Part shown: in pieces, positions 1-11,030 of the stretch
How the letters are laid out: every line of letters starts with the position of its first letter
Numbering within the stretch: the first letter of the stretch is position 1
Source: Motacilla alba alba
Taxonomy: Eukaryota > Chordata > Aves > Passeriformes > Motacillidae
Assembly: GCF_015832195.1 (NCBI RefSeq)
Contig: NC_052046.1
Location: forward strand, 29,044,911-29,108,910
Reading direction: 5' to 3'
DNA: 64,000 nt
The notes under the pieces: model-generated
Database searches by the model: none
Told to the model about the DNA's origin: nothing
What the model saw: the letters and a program-made list of their open reading frames with translations, nothing else
Program-made: the position numbers and the translations under genes

Positions 1-812
1 TTAACCTCAGATAGGTCAATTTTCACAAATCACTTGAAGGCATTTTGTGTGATTAAGAGCTTCAATATCAACCTTCTGATTTGTTTTCAGTAAAATGCAT
101 GTTTATTTCTGCTACCTGACAACAGTTGACACTGGTGAATAATAATTAACATTATTACTCTTAAATTTTCAGTGAAACAGTACAATAGCGATTGCATTTA
201 TTCTGCTATCCAAAAATTTGTAGCTGTCCTTCTATGTGTGAACATAAGGTATGCCCAACATAATCACAAAAAAGAAATTACTGATTAATAGTCACTTTTG
301 TTTTATATTCACAAAATATTACAGAATGATGATATAATTCTAACATATATTCTATTTTCATATTTTGGGAAAATGACTGCATGCATGCATCTGGAGTGCA
401 GAGTGTTTCCATGCTCATTCTGTAGGAGAGCTGAGGTTACATTGTGAGATGATAAGTCCTGTGCTGTTCTCTGGCTGCTGATTGGATGCGATTGTGAGAA
501 CAAGGCACATACCTGAAATTGTTGTATACAAACAAGATCAATTTACACAAGTGTACAGAAACAGAATTTAATAAGAAAGAGTATGAGTCAGCTCAACTTT
601 TGATACCAGATAAACCATGGTTTAGGTGTTCTTGATCAACCATGGTTTGGTAAATTCAAGACATACTTATTCAAAATTCCATTACTTGAAAAATAGTGAT
701 AAAGTTTGGAGATTTCCCTCTGGAATCCTTTATTTTAGACCAGTGTAATTTTTTCCCATCACTGTAATTTTTTTATTATTCACTGATGACATTGGCTAAG
801 TTTGTTTTGCTT
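1..812. other. AT-rich non-coding DNA
   Basis: No gene or recognisable repeat family is seen. Two small structures stand out. One is a short GCAT run at about 378-390. The other is two copies of the palindrome AACCATGGTT at 613-622 and 638-647, spaced 25 bp apart. The open frames here are short and have no protein-like character. Confidence 0.6.
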
Positions 813-1193
813 TGTGTTGTGGTGTGTCATTTTCATTGTAGATTATGTAAAGTTGGTATGTTCTGTTCACCCCTGTTCAGTCCTGTTACATGGTTCTGCC
901 CTGGTTCTCCCCTCCCCATCAGTTCATGCCAATCCTCTTATCTCCACCCCTATTGTCCTTATTTGTGCTAATTCATTACTGTAACCCCTCCCCAGACCCC
1001 TATCCATCACTCAGCGGCCCCTCCTATTATTCCAGAATCTTCTACTGTTCCCGTCGAGTGATTGGATTAGGAGCTGGGGTCCTGCCCCCAGTTCAAATGC
1101 ATTTGTTACCCCAGCAGTCACTCCTTTGTATCCCCCCACCCCTCTGTTTCCCGATTGGAGCTGGGTCCAGTTCCACCCCTGTTCTTCTCCCCC

Positions 1194-1200
1194 TTTATAA
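1194..1200 (+). promoter_or_regulatory. TATA-like box of the LTR
   Basis: TTTATAA lies 36 bp downstream of an ATTGG (inverted CCAAT) box and about 50 bp before the polyadenylation signal. This is the usual U3/R order of a retroviral LTR. Transcription would start near 1225 on the + strand. Confidence 0.55.
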
Positions 1201-1252
1201 CCCCGTGTAACCTTCCCCTAGGGTCCTCGGCTGGTTGGTCCCCCTGGTGTTC

Positions 1253-1258
1253 AATAAA
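1253..1258 (+). terminator. AATAAA polyadenylation signal of the LTR
   Basis: A canonical hexamer follows the TATA-like box at R-region distance and is followed by a T-rich stretch (about 1288-1300). This fits the R/U5 boundary of the LTR. Confidence 0.55.
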
Positions 1259-1447
1259 ACCGGATTTCTGCTCCTGGACGGAGACCCTCTTTTCTTCACT
1301 TTGCCGCAGCTGCCTCTAAATATTCCAGCTAGGCACCCTCTGGACACCGCAGTGCATCCGGAGAGTGCCCCCCGGTGCTGGCTGTGTCAGAGCTAGCCGC
1401 CGTCGATCCTGCTCCCCCAGCTGGGAGCAGAGGGATACAGTGCAGCA

Positions 1448-1471
1448 GTTTTGTTTTGTTTTGTTTTGTTT
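1448..1471 (+). repeat. (TTTTG)n microsatellite
   Basis: Four to five TTTTG units directly follow the LTR end. The left flank of the LTR is also TTTTG-rich, so this tract probably marks the insertion target. Confidence 0.85.
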
Positions 1472-4050
1472 AATAGCATGACTCCCAGCTAACTGATTTC
1501 AAGCAGAAATACCTTTTTTCATCCTCCTTGCCCTAAGTGTTACAGAAACCAGAAACTCTTGCTGTTGAGTTTCAAAACATCATTAATGAAGGAAGAGCTA
1601 TAGACAGCTATGCTTCATGTATATAAGATATAAGGATATCTTATTTAAGTTGAGTAATGAATGTAGATAAAATAGTGCAGATCTTCACAAACACTCTAAG
1701 TTTAGCATTAAGTTTTAGAAAATATGATTTAATGAAATAAATACTGTTCTTACATGATTTATAAAATGCGGCTACTTTTGCCAAATTCAATCCCAGCATA
1801 TTTATCAATATTTCTCTTTATTGAAAATATGCAGTGCATCAAAAAATCAGAATTTTGTTTGAACAGATGAAGGAAAGAGAATTTGCTTTATTATTTTTTA
1901 TTTACCTTAGTTAATTTATATAATTATTTCTGTTTTGCCCTTGTCTTTGGTGTATGAAATCTTGCACAGAAATGGCTATTTCCAAAGCTACTTTCAAAGT
2001 TAACTTATATTCATTTGTTCTGTAAACTTACACAGAAGCCTACCTATTTATAATAGAAGTACTTGCAAAAAAGGAGTTTAGTTAGACACCTGATCAAACT
2101 TAAATTAACTACCTGATTTCAAAAAAACCAAAAAAACGTGTAACTCCTAAGAACGTCAGTGAGGTATTTGAAAGACAGCTATTGGTATAACCTCTATTCC
2201 CTTCCTTAGCTTACATTCACTTTGTGGTGTTTACTCAATACAACCCACACAAAAATCCCAAATATGAAGATCCATGTGAGAATTCACATTTCTCAACGAG
2301 GCAGCCTAGCCTGCCTGCCCACTTTCCACCTCACACTTAATGAAAATCCACACAATAAATGTATCGTTATTACGATACGTTATGTATCGTCAAAGGTTAT
2401 TTCAGACTCCTGCTCCATTTTTCTGTCCTTTTCACTACCCAGTCCCTGTTAAGGTGCATTCCCCAATGCATCTTTTGCATCTGCGAAGACTGTCAATCTA
2501 TTATTTTTCAAATTATTTTTCTTTTAATATTATTGTGATGAAATTTTAGGCTTGTAAGTATGGAGAAAACGTACATCCTGAATATTCCATTCTTCCATCC
2601 TACAAATAGGTGCTTTAGAATCTGACCCTCAAGGGTGATATTTCTAAACAAGAAAAATTATTAATTCAGGGAGGAAAAAAATATTTTACTACAATTTTAC
2701 TGTGAAGTTGTTTTTCATTTTTGAAAAACAGAGATGACAAAGACTTCTGTTGTTACATACTTTCAATTTGGAAAAACCTATAAATATTCACCTGAAAGAA
2801 ATACAAAAACTTTTATATTGCTTTAAAAGTTTTCATAAGACATTTAGGTAGCCTTTCAAAACAAGTTAGAAGACCTCACTGCTGCTGTTTTAGAAGTGTT
2901 CTGTGCTGGCATTTATGAAAGAACTCAATACAAAATCAGATGATAGCGAGAAATACAAATTTAAAAATGTACTTATAACTGTGAATATCTAGTCCTCTAC
3001 CTAGGAAAAAAGGACTTGGAGTGAAGACACTTGAAGGGGAGCCTGGAAAAGGGTCTGACGGGGAGGACCTAGAGCTGCTCAGATGGGTGAAGAAAAAACA
3101 AATTCCAAGCAACAACAGAAGTCACAGAACAGACATTAGTTTAGTTACTTGAGGTTGGTTAACCTAGAGTGACCTAATCCAACAACAGTAATAACTTAAA
3201 TGTTTCATCAGTATTATTGCCTTTCTACCATTACATGTTTTATTCCTATGAACTTACTTTACTAGTCTTCCAATTTTCTTACATGGACAGTTGTGAAGGG
3301 AAATTTAATAGAGCTGAAAAATATATAAGAAATAATTATAAGAAATAATGTATTGGTGTAGGTCAAATGTTGATATCTTTCGGTATTTAATATCTAGCTT
3401 TATAATTCTTACTAAGAATTCCAGAATTTGCTAATGTAAATATTTTGTAATTACTTAGACGTTACTTACATTGCTAAAAGTGTCCAAATTACACTACCAA
3501 CATTGCATGTTTCATATGATTCTTCATGGTCTTACAAAATACTCCTTAAAAAAAGTGTTCCTTGTTAGCTGAAACACACTGTTCAGATAGAAAGAATAAA
3601 CCCGGAGATATAAGTTCATCATATGTGAGTTGGGAAAGAGGAGGTGGGGTTTCTTCTGTTTGGGTTTTTTTCCCGATTAGTGTGGCTCCCACATAAGTCT
3701 ACCAATATTAATGGGACAGCGCCAGTGAGCTTCCATGCACTTCTAGTTGAAATTTACTACTTACAATTCTTGTCTGCACAATGTTAAAAGTCATCACTTT
3801 ATATTTTTCCTTGGAATTTAGTTTCTGGAGGCAAGATGTCATGGAGAGATTTATAATGAGAAACCTGTAGCTGTAATTAATTTTGGAAGCACCTGATTGA
3901 TGTCTCAACTTGAATGCATGCACTACGGATCAAAATGTTCCCAGACCACTTCTAGATTGCACAGTAGCTGAGTGCACTGTACACATCAGAGAACTGTCTG
4001 GAGACCACATTAGCCAACTGCAGTTCTTATTTCTGACTCCTTCACATACA
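1472..4050. other. AT-rich non-coding DNA
   Basis: No gene or assignable repeat is seen. A small 7-bp stem with a 4-bp loop (GTATCGT/ACGATAC, 2361-2378) is followed by a third copy of the GTATCGT word. It is too short to interpret. Open frames in this interval are short and overlap each other on both strands. Confidence 0.55.
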
Positions 4051-4051
4051 G

Positions 4052-4199
4052 GGGGAAAGGAAAAAGATGGGTCAAGGAGGATGCGAAGCAACGGATACAA
4101 AGGTACTTTGCTGAGGAACTGGGACCTGTTGAGAAGCTCAAAATTGTTCTTGGTCCTCTGGCCTCGAATAATTCAGGTCAGGAAAGATTAATATACTAG
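4052..4199 (+). other. Possible terminal coding exon (speculative)
   Basis: A pyrimidine-rich stretch ending TTCACATACAG looks like a splice acceptor. The frame read from 4053 runs 48 codons to TAG at 4197-4199. It is basic and helix-like (KRWVKEDAKQRIQRYFAEEL at its core) and more protein-like than other short frames here. An AATAAA signal follows at 4410-4415, about 210 bp after the stop, as in a short 3' UTR. I do not recognise the protein, no upstream exon is visible, and chance is a real alternative. The ATG-initiated frame that overlaps it uses a different phase. Confidence 0.2.
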
Positions 4200-5848
4200 A
4201 AAAATCAAATAGCATGTTTATTTCAAACAGCGGTCGTACAGGAACTGCTCTACATTCTGGAACTTTCTGTGTTATTTAGTTACAAATATCAGTCATGAGT
4301 AACTGGCACCCATATAGGTGGAGAACACTCACCTGTGGGTGTTTCATACCTTCACAGAATCACAAGATAGAGGATGAAGTCATAAAATCAGTTATGTGCA
4401 TTCAGAACAAATAAAACATGAATTTTTCTGAGCTGTAAAAAAACCACTTGGAATTATTTTAAGAATTAGTAATAAATCCACTTATTTAATCATGCAGCCC
4501 TTCAGATCAGATTGTTAAAGGAACAATGTAGGGAGTATTTTCCAGGGAAATGAAGCAGAGTTCTTCAAGAGAGCATGCGGAGTGCAGTTTTTTGGGGGTT
4601 TTTTGCATCCCAGCATGCAGGTTGCTGTATTTAGGCAGTGATAAAAGCAGAATAACTGCAAAGTAGTGCCCAGGGACAGTTTTGGACTGAGCTGCATGAA
4701 ACAGTGGCTCAGTTAATACATTCTCACTCATACATCATATGAATATGTGAACAAATCAGTCTTGTCATCTGGTTAATGGACAAAGGTATCCTTTATTTTG
4801 TACCATGACTTCCAAGAGTTTTAAGCATGTAAACAATCCTCACAAGCTTGACATCCAGCATATGCTAAATCATTTATCTGAGGTTGAGGTTCTTTACAAG
4901 AATCTAGCTCTGGGGCTTGCATAATTTCCTTAAAAATATATTGAATTGGTGCTTTTTTATAGGACAATGATAAGCATGTAAGTCAATTAGTTGCTGCAAT
5001 TTATCATAATTTATTTTAAGAAAGTGTGGAGAAGGTATATACAACTCAGAGTCATCTGGTTATCAGATAAAAGTAATATTATTGATTGCCATAGTTTTAA
5101 TAGTTAGTATTCTGATGTTTTACTCCACTTAGGGCATGATTACAGTCTTTTCCACATTCTATCTTCTAAAATACCTATATAAATATAGAGCTTTAAAAAG
5201 TTTACAGACCATACTTTGAAACTGTCATGTAAGAATAATCAATTGAATTTTGCAGCAATGAGTATATTCTTGACCCTCAAACACATCGTGTGTGTGTTCT
5301 TGACCTCCCTCGGTCTTCTGATACTGCTGCATTCTCTGTTTCAGTCAACCAGATATAGAAGTCCTTCCAGTTGACTTTTGTATGATTTGGATGAGGACCT
5401 GAATGTCCTGACTTTAAATTGCCATTTAAAATATTTCACCCATTTCTAAACACATACATGCATACTCAAGTTTCGCACTCACAGCCTGAAATACTGGGAC
5501 ATGGGTGTTGTCTCTAAAACATAAAACATCAGAGAAGTCACTGCGCCTTTCTCTGATCTATGCTTGTCGCTTCATAGGCTGCGGTTTATCCAGTCTATGA
5601 TTGCTTTCAAAGTAATTTTACTTCCATTTTCTTTTTAGGACTTCATAACAAATGTTTTACTTTAAAAAATCTAAGTTCTATACCATTCAATTAATTTTAA
5701 GCAAGCATTAATTTATAAATATTGCCTCATAAATTCAAGTGGACAAAGGCTGAATGACACCTATAAAGTCAATATGAGTCTTTTATAAAGCAGAAATCAC
5801 ATCAAAATTTGCAAGGTCAGAGATTAGGGGATTTTGCTTGTTGTCCTC
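4200..5848. other. AT-rich non-coding DNA
   Basis: Nothing beyond the AATAAA at 4410-4415 can be supported. No CR1, LTR or structured repeat is recognised. Confidence 0.5.
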
Positions 5849-5958
5849 TTGGGGTTTTTTTTGGTTTTCATTTATATTTTTGGGTGTTTTGTGTGTTTGT
5901 GGGTTTTTTGGTTTTTTGGGGGTTTTTTGTTTGTTTGGTTGGTTGGTTGTTTTTTTTC
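5849..5958 (+). repeat. G/T-rich low-complexity tract
   Basis: About 110 bp consist almost only of G and T on the + strand, with runs of T6-T8 separated by GG to GGGGG and ending in TTGG repeats. The four longest G-runs are far apart, so a stable quadruplex is unlikely. Similar tracts occur at 8540, 48689 and 62661, and in the reverse sense at 37257. Confidence 0.8.
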
Positions 5959-8539
5959 TGACCAGTATTTGTTAACCTTTAAAAAGTGAAGGAAGGCATC
6001 TGGCTCTTAAAATGTCTTGTGGTCTTTTAGCAGTGATTCCCTGGGAACTTGGTGTTTTCTGGCCTGTGACAGGCAACCTGATCATAGGCTAAGTAACACT
6101 TTAAGTGTTCTGGATTTCTAGCCCTTCTTAAACATTTTTAATGCTGTGTAAGTGACTTCCTTTGCTTCAGATATGAGGGCTTTTCATCGAGGTGTAGAAC
6201 AGAGAGCATGCAGTCCCACACCAAGAGCTATTAATTTTTTTCTTAACTTTCTTTTCTTTTAATATAATTTTCTTTTTTTCATCAAATGGAGAAAGCACAA
6301 GTCACCAAATGCCATCTGAATCCCCAGCATCCTTTAAGCTTATTAGTTACTCATTCAAGTTTTCTTTTTCCCAGCAAGGTGTCTCAACTATTCCATGTAT
6401 TACAACAATCCTAAAACAAGGAAAGAAATTTGAAAGTCAGTCAAATACAAAACAATCACCTGAGGTTAATTGCAAGTTAATGTCATAATTTTCACTTTAA
6501 GATTATCTGGAGGGGCTTTGGGGAGAAAAAGTCAGGGGAAGTATAGACCACAAGTAATTATTTTTGTGTGAATCCTTACAGAATTTTTTATGGTGTTCAT
6601 GAAAGTCATACACATAGTAGCCTTTCTGCAGAAGTTTTTTTTTTTAAAAAAAGCCCTGTTTTTAGAAGAATATTAATTTGCCATGCACCAGATGAAAAGA
6701 AAAATCAACTAAGAAACAATATCCATTATCAAGTGTATTATAGTTCTGAGCCTTTAGAAATCTTATCATTTTACTTTGACAAAAACATGTAAGGATTAAA
6801 GCACTCCCATTTGCTTTAGTCTTAACAATCAAATTATGTAAGCAAATGCATTGCTTTATTCAGCAGTACTCAGTGCATATTATGATATGACAAAACACAG
6901 GTTTATCGTCTACTTAACAGATTTGAGTATCACCAACACCAACATGCAAATGAAGTCAATTGACTGGTTTAATATTATGGCCCTGCCTACAATGAAAGTA
7001 TATCCCAATTATATGTTTATGTTGGCAGGGCTTTAGTGAAAAACCTGAAAATCCAAGTCTAGTTGATACTGTCTTTCCTAGTCCATTTGCTTAATATATA
7101 CTTAGAGGCTGGCATTTTCATATTACTGGAGAGATTCTCCAAAGCTCACACATTATGTTGTCTTTTTAATTTACAGCAGTTTTCAGCAGATACTTTTTCT
7201 AACACAATGTTAATTTACAGGAACTCTGATTCTTCGGATGCTATGAAAACATGTAGCTGTGTGTCTCTTCATACACACATGTAGAAGAAACAGGAGACTG
7301 TGAGAAATATAGAAATTTTTTTGCTTGTTTCCAACATGTTATTATCAGATGAAAATCATTACATGTGCAATAAATAAAATTTTAGGATAAGTCTTTCTGA
7401 AAATGTTCAATATTCATTATTTAGAACACATGATGCAAAAACTTCAGTTTTGAACTGATAGCCTCAATGAAACTGTGAGCAGAGAGTAGCAGCAGTAGTG
7501 TGCTAAGATGTATAGCAAACTGTCATTCTGAGGTAGTAATATAAAACTGTCCTACCAATAAAGTAAATGTTTTTTATGTCTAAATGGTTTCGTCTCACTT
7601 AAATGTTAGAACAAATAATATGCTTTATGCCAATTATTTCTCTCGCTCTGTTTTATCCTTTTTCTCACGCCTGATTTCTTTCCCCTCTCACCCCTGCTAC
7701 CCATCTGATCTACAATGAAAGTATCATTTTTTAAGATCAAAAATATTAGAAGTATTAATGCTTACAAATGCCCATGAGTAACACAATCATGACTGTGCTT
7801 CAGAGTCATTAGTAGGGTTAGTCGTTAACAGTGATTGATTCAATCTTATTGGGATAAGATAACAGTTCTGACTTCCGTTTTTCTGAGAAAAATATGTGTT
7901 CAGCAAATGTGAGTAGCAAAGTGTTAGCAGAAGACAACTTTTGAATAGGAAGGATGAAAAAAATATTATTCTGAACCTTGTGGGAAATGTAAGAGGTTGC
8001 AATTAGCTGTGGAGAGTGACAGGAAAAATACAAAAAGAGAACCAAGACAAAGAATGGAGAGAAAGGGCAAAAGAAAAAGTCAGGAAAATATAGAAGGTTG
8101 CAGTAAATACATTGTTTTGAGAAATTATAATAATTTAAAATTATCTTCTGAAAAGAATACAAATTGAGTCAAAGGGACAGTGGATGAAGGCAAAAGATTC
8201 TTATCTCCTAAAGCTGAAGAATAGCCAAGTAACACATTATTTCAGGATGTATAAACAGCTGGCATGAGACATGACAAAATATATTAAATACAGAATTCTA
8301 AGGTGAAAATGAGAAAAGTATCTATAAACCAAATATGTAGGCAGAGTTTGTTGATCCCAAGTTACAGCAATAAAGTATTTGTACCCAATTAAATAAAAAT
8401 ATTTAAAAAATTCATGTAAGTTTAAAATACATATATTTTAAAATTTAAAAATCAAGAATTGGTATAAAAAAGCAGCAAAGCGTAAAGCTCCAGATAATTT
8501 ACTTTTAGCGACTTTCTGCAAAGAAAAAAATCTGAGCAG
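5959..8539. other. AT-rich non-coding DNA
   Basis: No gene is recognised. Several 60-114 codon frames (for example 6568-6792, 7063-7284 and 7818-8162 on the - strand) lack any domain signature and have compositions expected from AT-rich DNA. Confidence 0.5.
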
Positions 8540-8613
8540 GTTTTAGTTTGGTTTCCTTGGGTTTTTTTGGTTTTGTTTTTGTCATTTTTTGGTTGGTTTT
8601 TTTTTTTTTTTTT
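8540..8613 (+). repeat. G/T-rich tract ending in poly-T
   Basis: GGTTTT-like repeats end in an uninterrupted T run of about 17 bases. This is the same class as the tract at 5849. Confidence 0.75.
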
Positions 8614-9221
8614 AACTACTACAAAATGTAAGTGGAATCAGGTCTTATGGGAGTCTTTGTAAAGCATGCTGAGCTAAAAATTTGTTAAATTTTATTTCTG
8701 TGACAGAAAACCTTGATATGCTTAAAGTTACATTTTCATCATCACGGAGATATTTAATTTGGTAATTTTCACTGTGGCTCTCTGTTACATGAAATCCCTA
8801 TTGTGTATTAAGCAATGTAAAGAATGCAGTTAGAAAGGTTGAGGATTGCAACACCAGTTCTATATCCATGTAACTATTGAAAGCACTGGATGAGAAGGAA
8901 AAAAAAAAAACAAAACACTGCCAATTAAATATTCAGCTATACTTTCAGACAGAAAATATTGAAAATGGGAATCATTATTTATAAAAGGCTTCGGGATTTG
9001 TCCAGGCAAGTATCGTGATGTTTTGCTTCACTTGACTCAGCATGTCTGTTTCTGCAATGAGAAGCACCTGCAAATTCTAGATTTTCTATTTATTCACTGA
9101 AGTAAAATGGGAAATCCAAAACCTAATCTGAAGAACCATGAGGTTTCTTTCCAGGACTTAAGCTTTTCGGTAGCAATCCTTCTTTATCAGTGGGAACTCA
9201 ATCTGTTATTCTTTTCCTGCT
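8614..9221. other. Non-coding DNA, nothing seen
   Basis: No repeat family or coding signal could be supported. An A-rich run is present near 8899-8912. Confidence 0.5.
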
Positions 9222-9228
9222 AGACTAT

Positions 9229-9283
9229 ATACATATATATAGATATATGTGTGATATATATATATATATATCCATATATATAA
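9229..9283. repeat. (TA)n-rich microsatellite
   Basis: Imperfect TA dinucleotide repeats with the longest pure run around 9255-9270. The sequence is self-complementary and could extrude as a cruciform. The short frames across it on both strands are artefacts of the repeat. Confidence 0.8.
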
Positions 9284-9371
9284 TGATTAAGAAGTACGAA
9301 GTTGCTCAGTTTTATAGACTTTCTTTTCCTGGAGCCGTGGTGATTGCACCTCCTCCTGGCAAATGCTGCTG

Positions 9372-9401
9372 CTGGTTGGGTCAGTACTGGTTGGGTCAGT
9401 A
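9372..9401. repeat. 15-bp tandem duplication
   Basis: Two exact, adjacent copies of CTGGTTGGGTCAGTA lie in a locally GC-richer patch. The pair looks like a local slippage duplication. Confidence 0.85.
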
Positions 9402-10035
9402 CAGACCTGGAGCTGCTAATTGACATGAACTTAATAAGCAGCTCACAGTGGCAAAGAGGTCATGTGAATGACACCTAAGGAACATCTTACAGATTCTGAT
9501 TTTGCTGGACAAAGATGCAGATATCGTGATGAGACAATATTGTGGCATCCAAGAACATAGTAAAAATTCACTTTCTATGAGTTTCAGCATTGTTTCACTT
9601 CTTCCTATTAACGTCCCAAAGAAGATTACCCCCATGAATTCATCATTTTAGGACCCTCTTCCAACATCGTCACAGAAATTTCCAATGTGTGTCCCTGAAC
9701 AAAGTCCGAGTCCTCTAGTAGCAATCTGGTACAGACACATAAATTACTAAACCTTTTCATTTAGATGCAACTCTGTGATGCCTGCCAATGCATTTTCAGC
9801 TTCAGGATAACATAACAAAATTAATTACATTTTCTGCAATTTCAGAAAGAAAGAGGAGAGTCACCTGTCATTCCAGACAGCTGTGGATCAGGATTTTCTT
9901 AGGAGTATCATAGTGAGGCAGAACACAAATATGCATGGTAAGATTCACAACAGCTACAGCAAAAGCTGCCTAGACAAGGGAGCTCAAAAATCCTCAATTG
10001 AAAAAAAAATTCCTGTTACAATGATTCTGTTTCAG
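9402..10035. other. Non-coding DNA, nothing seen
   Basis: Mixed-composition unique sequence leads into the purine array. No coding or repeat signature is seen. Confidence 0.5.
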
Positions 10036-10290
10036 GAAAGGAAAATCAAAAGAAAGAGAAAAGAAAAGGAATAAAAAAAGGAAAAGGAAAAAAAAAAAAG
10101 GAGAAGAAAAATGAAAAGAAACAGGAAAAGGAAAAGGAACAGGAAAAGGAAAAGAAAACAGAAAAGAAAAAAGGAAAAAACAAGGAAAAGAACAAGGAAA
10201 AGGAAAAGGAAAATGTCAGTAAAGGAAATATCCAGGAAAGTTCAAGGAATAGTAAGGAAAGCAAAGAAAAATCAGGGAAAAGAAATTTCA
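10036..10290 (+). repeat. Imperfect homopurine tract (GGAAAA/GAAAA units)
   Basis: About 255 bp are nearly all A and G on the + strand, with irregular GGAAAA, GAAAGA and GGAACA units. This is the degenerate left shoulder of the regular array that follows. Lys/Arg-rich frames on + and Phe/Ser-rich frames on - are open only because the repeat lacks stop codons. Confidence 0.9.
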
Positions 10291-11030
10291 AAGAAAGGAA
10301 AGGAAAGGAAAGGAAATTTCAAGGAAAGGAAAGGAAATTTCAAGGAAAGGAAAGGAAATTTCAAGGAAAGGAAAGGAAAGGAAAGGAAATTTCAAGGAAA
10401 GGAAAGGAAAGGAAATTTCAAGGAAAGGAAATTTCAAGGAAAGGAAAGGAAATTTCAAGGAAAGGAAATTTCAAGGAAAGGAAAGGAAAGGAAAGGAAAG
10501 GAAAGGAAAGGAAAGGAAAGGAAAGGAAAGGAAAGGAAAGGAAAGGAAAGGAAAGGAAAGGAAAGGAAAGGAAAGGAAATTTCAAGGAAAGGAAAGGAAA
10601 TTTCAAGGAAAGGAAATTTCAAGGAAAGGAAAGGAAATTTCAAGGAAATTTCAAGGAAAGGAAATTTCAAGGAAAGGAAATTTCAAGGAAAGGAAAAAGG
10701 AAAGGAAAGGAAATTTCAAGGAAAGGAAAGGAAAGGAAATTTCAAGGAAAGGAAAGGAAAGGAAATTTCAAGGAAAGGAAATTTCAAGGAAAGGAAATTT
10801 CAAGGAAAGGAAATTTCAAGGAAAGGAAAGGAAATTTCAAGGAAAGGAAAGGAAATTTCAAGGAAAGGAAATTTCAAGGAAAGGAAAGGAAAGGAAAGGA
10901 AAAAGGAAAGGAAAGGAAAGGAAAGGAAAGGAAAGGAAAGGAAATTTCAAGGAAAGGAAAGGAAAGGAAAGGAAAGGGAAAGGAAAGGGAAAGGAAAGGA
11001 AAGGAAAAAGGAAAGGAAAGGAAAGGACCA
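10291..11030 (+). repeat. GGAAA pentamer array with interspersed TTTCAAGG
   Basis: About 740 bp of GGAAA units are interrupted at irregular intervals by ATTTCAA, giving GGAAATTTCAAGGAAA. I count about 25 TTTCAAGG interruptions, plus one long pure GGAAA run (about 10476-10580). Each interruption makes the palindrome TTTCAAGGAAA, which fits the STAT-type consensus TTCNNNGAA. GGAA is the ETS core. A 307-codon frame reads through the array but has only repeat composition. The array could form triplex (H-DNA) structures and is probably length-variable. Confidence 0.92.

Larger units (their letters stand above)
815..1448 (+). mobile_element. Solo LTR of an endogenous retrovirus
   Basis: A roughly 630-bp C/T-rich, CpG-containing block sits in AT-rich DNA and has LTR layout. 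It begins TGTTGTGGTGTG. It carries two inverted CCAAT boxes (ATTGG at 1061 and 1154), a TATA-like TTTATAA (1194-1200) and an AATAAA signal (1253-1258) about 55 bp further on. A U5-like GC-rich tail ends near GTGCAGCAG. No gag, pol or primer-binding site adjoins it, so it looks like a recombined solo LTR. The left flank (TTTGTTTTGCTTTG) and right flank (TTTTG repeats) resemble each other, which fits insertion into a TTTTG-rich site, with ctttg/ttttg as an imperfect duplication. The exact ends are uncertain by a few bases. Intact CpGs and signals suggest it is younger than the other LTRs here. The class (ERV1-like or ERVK-like) is not settled from sequence alone. Confidence 0.72.

Noticed and set aside
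5849..5958. Interstitial telomere-like repeat or quadruplex
   Set aside because: The units are irregular T-runs with G-runs, not TTAGGG. The long G-runs are too far apart for a stable quadruplex.
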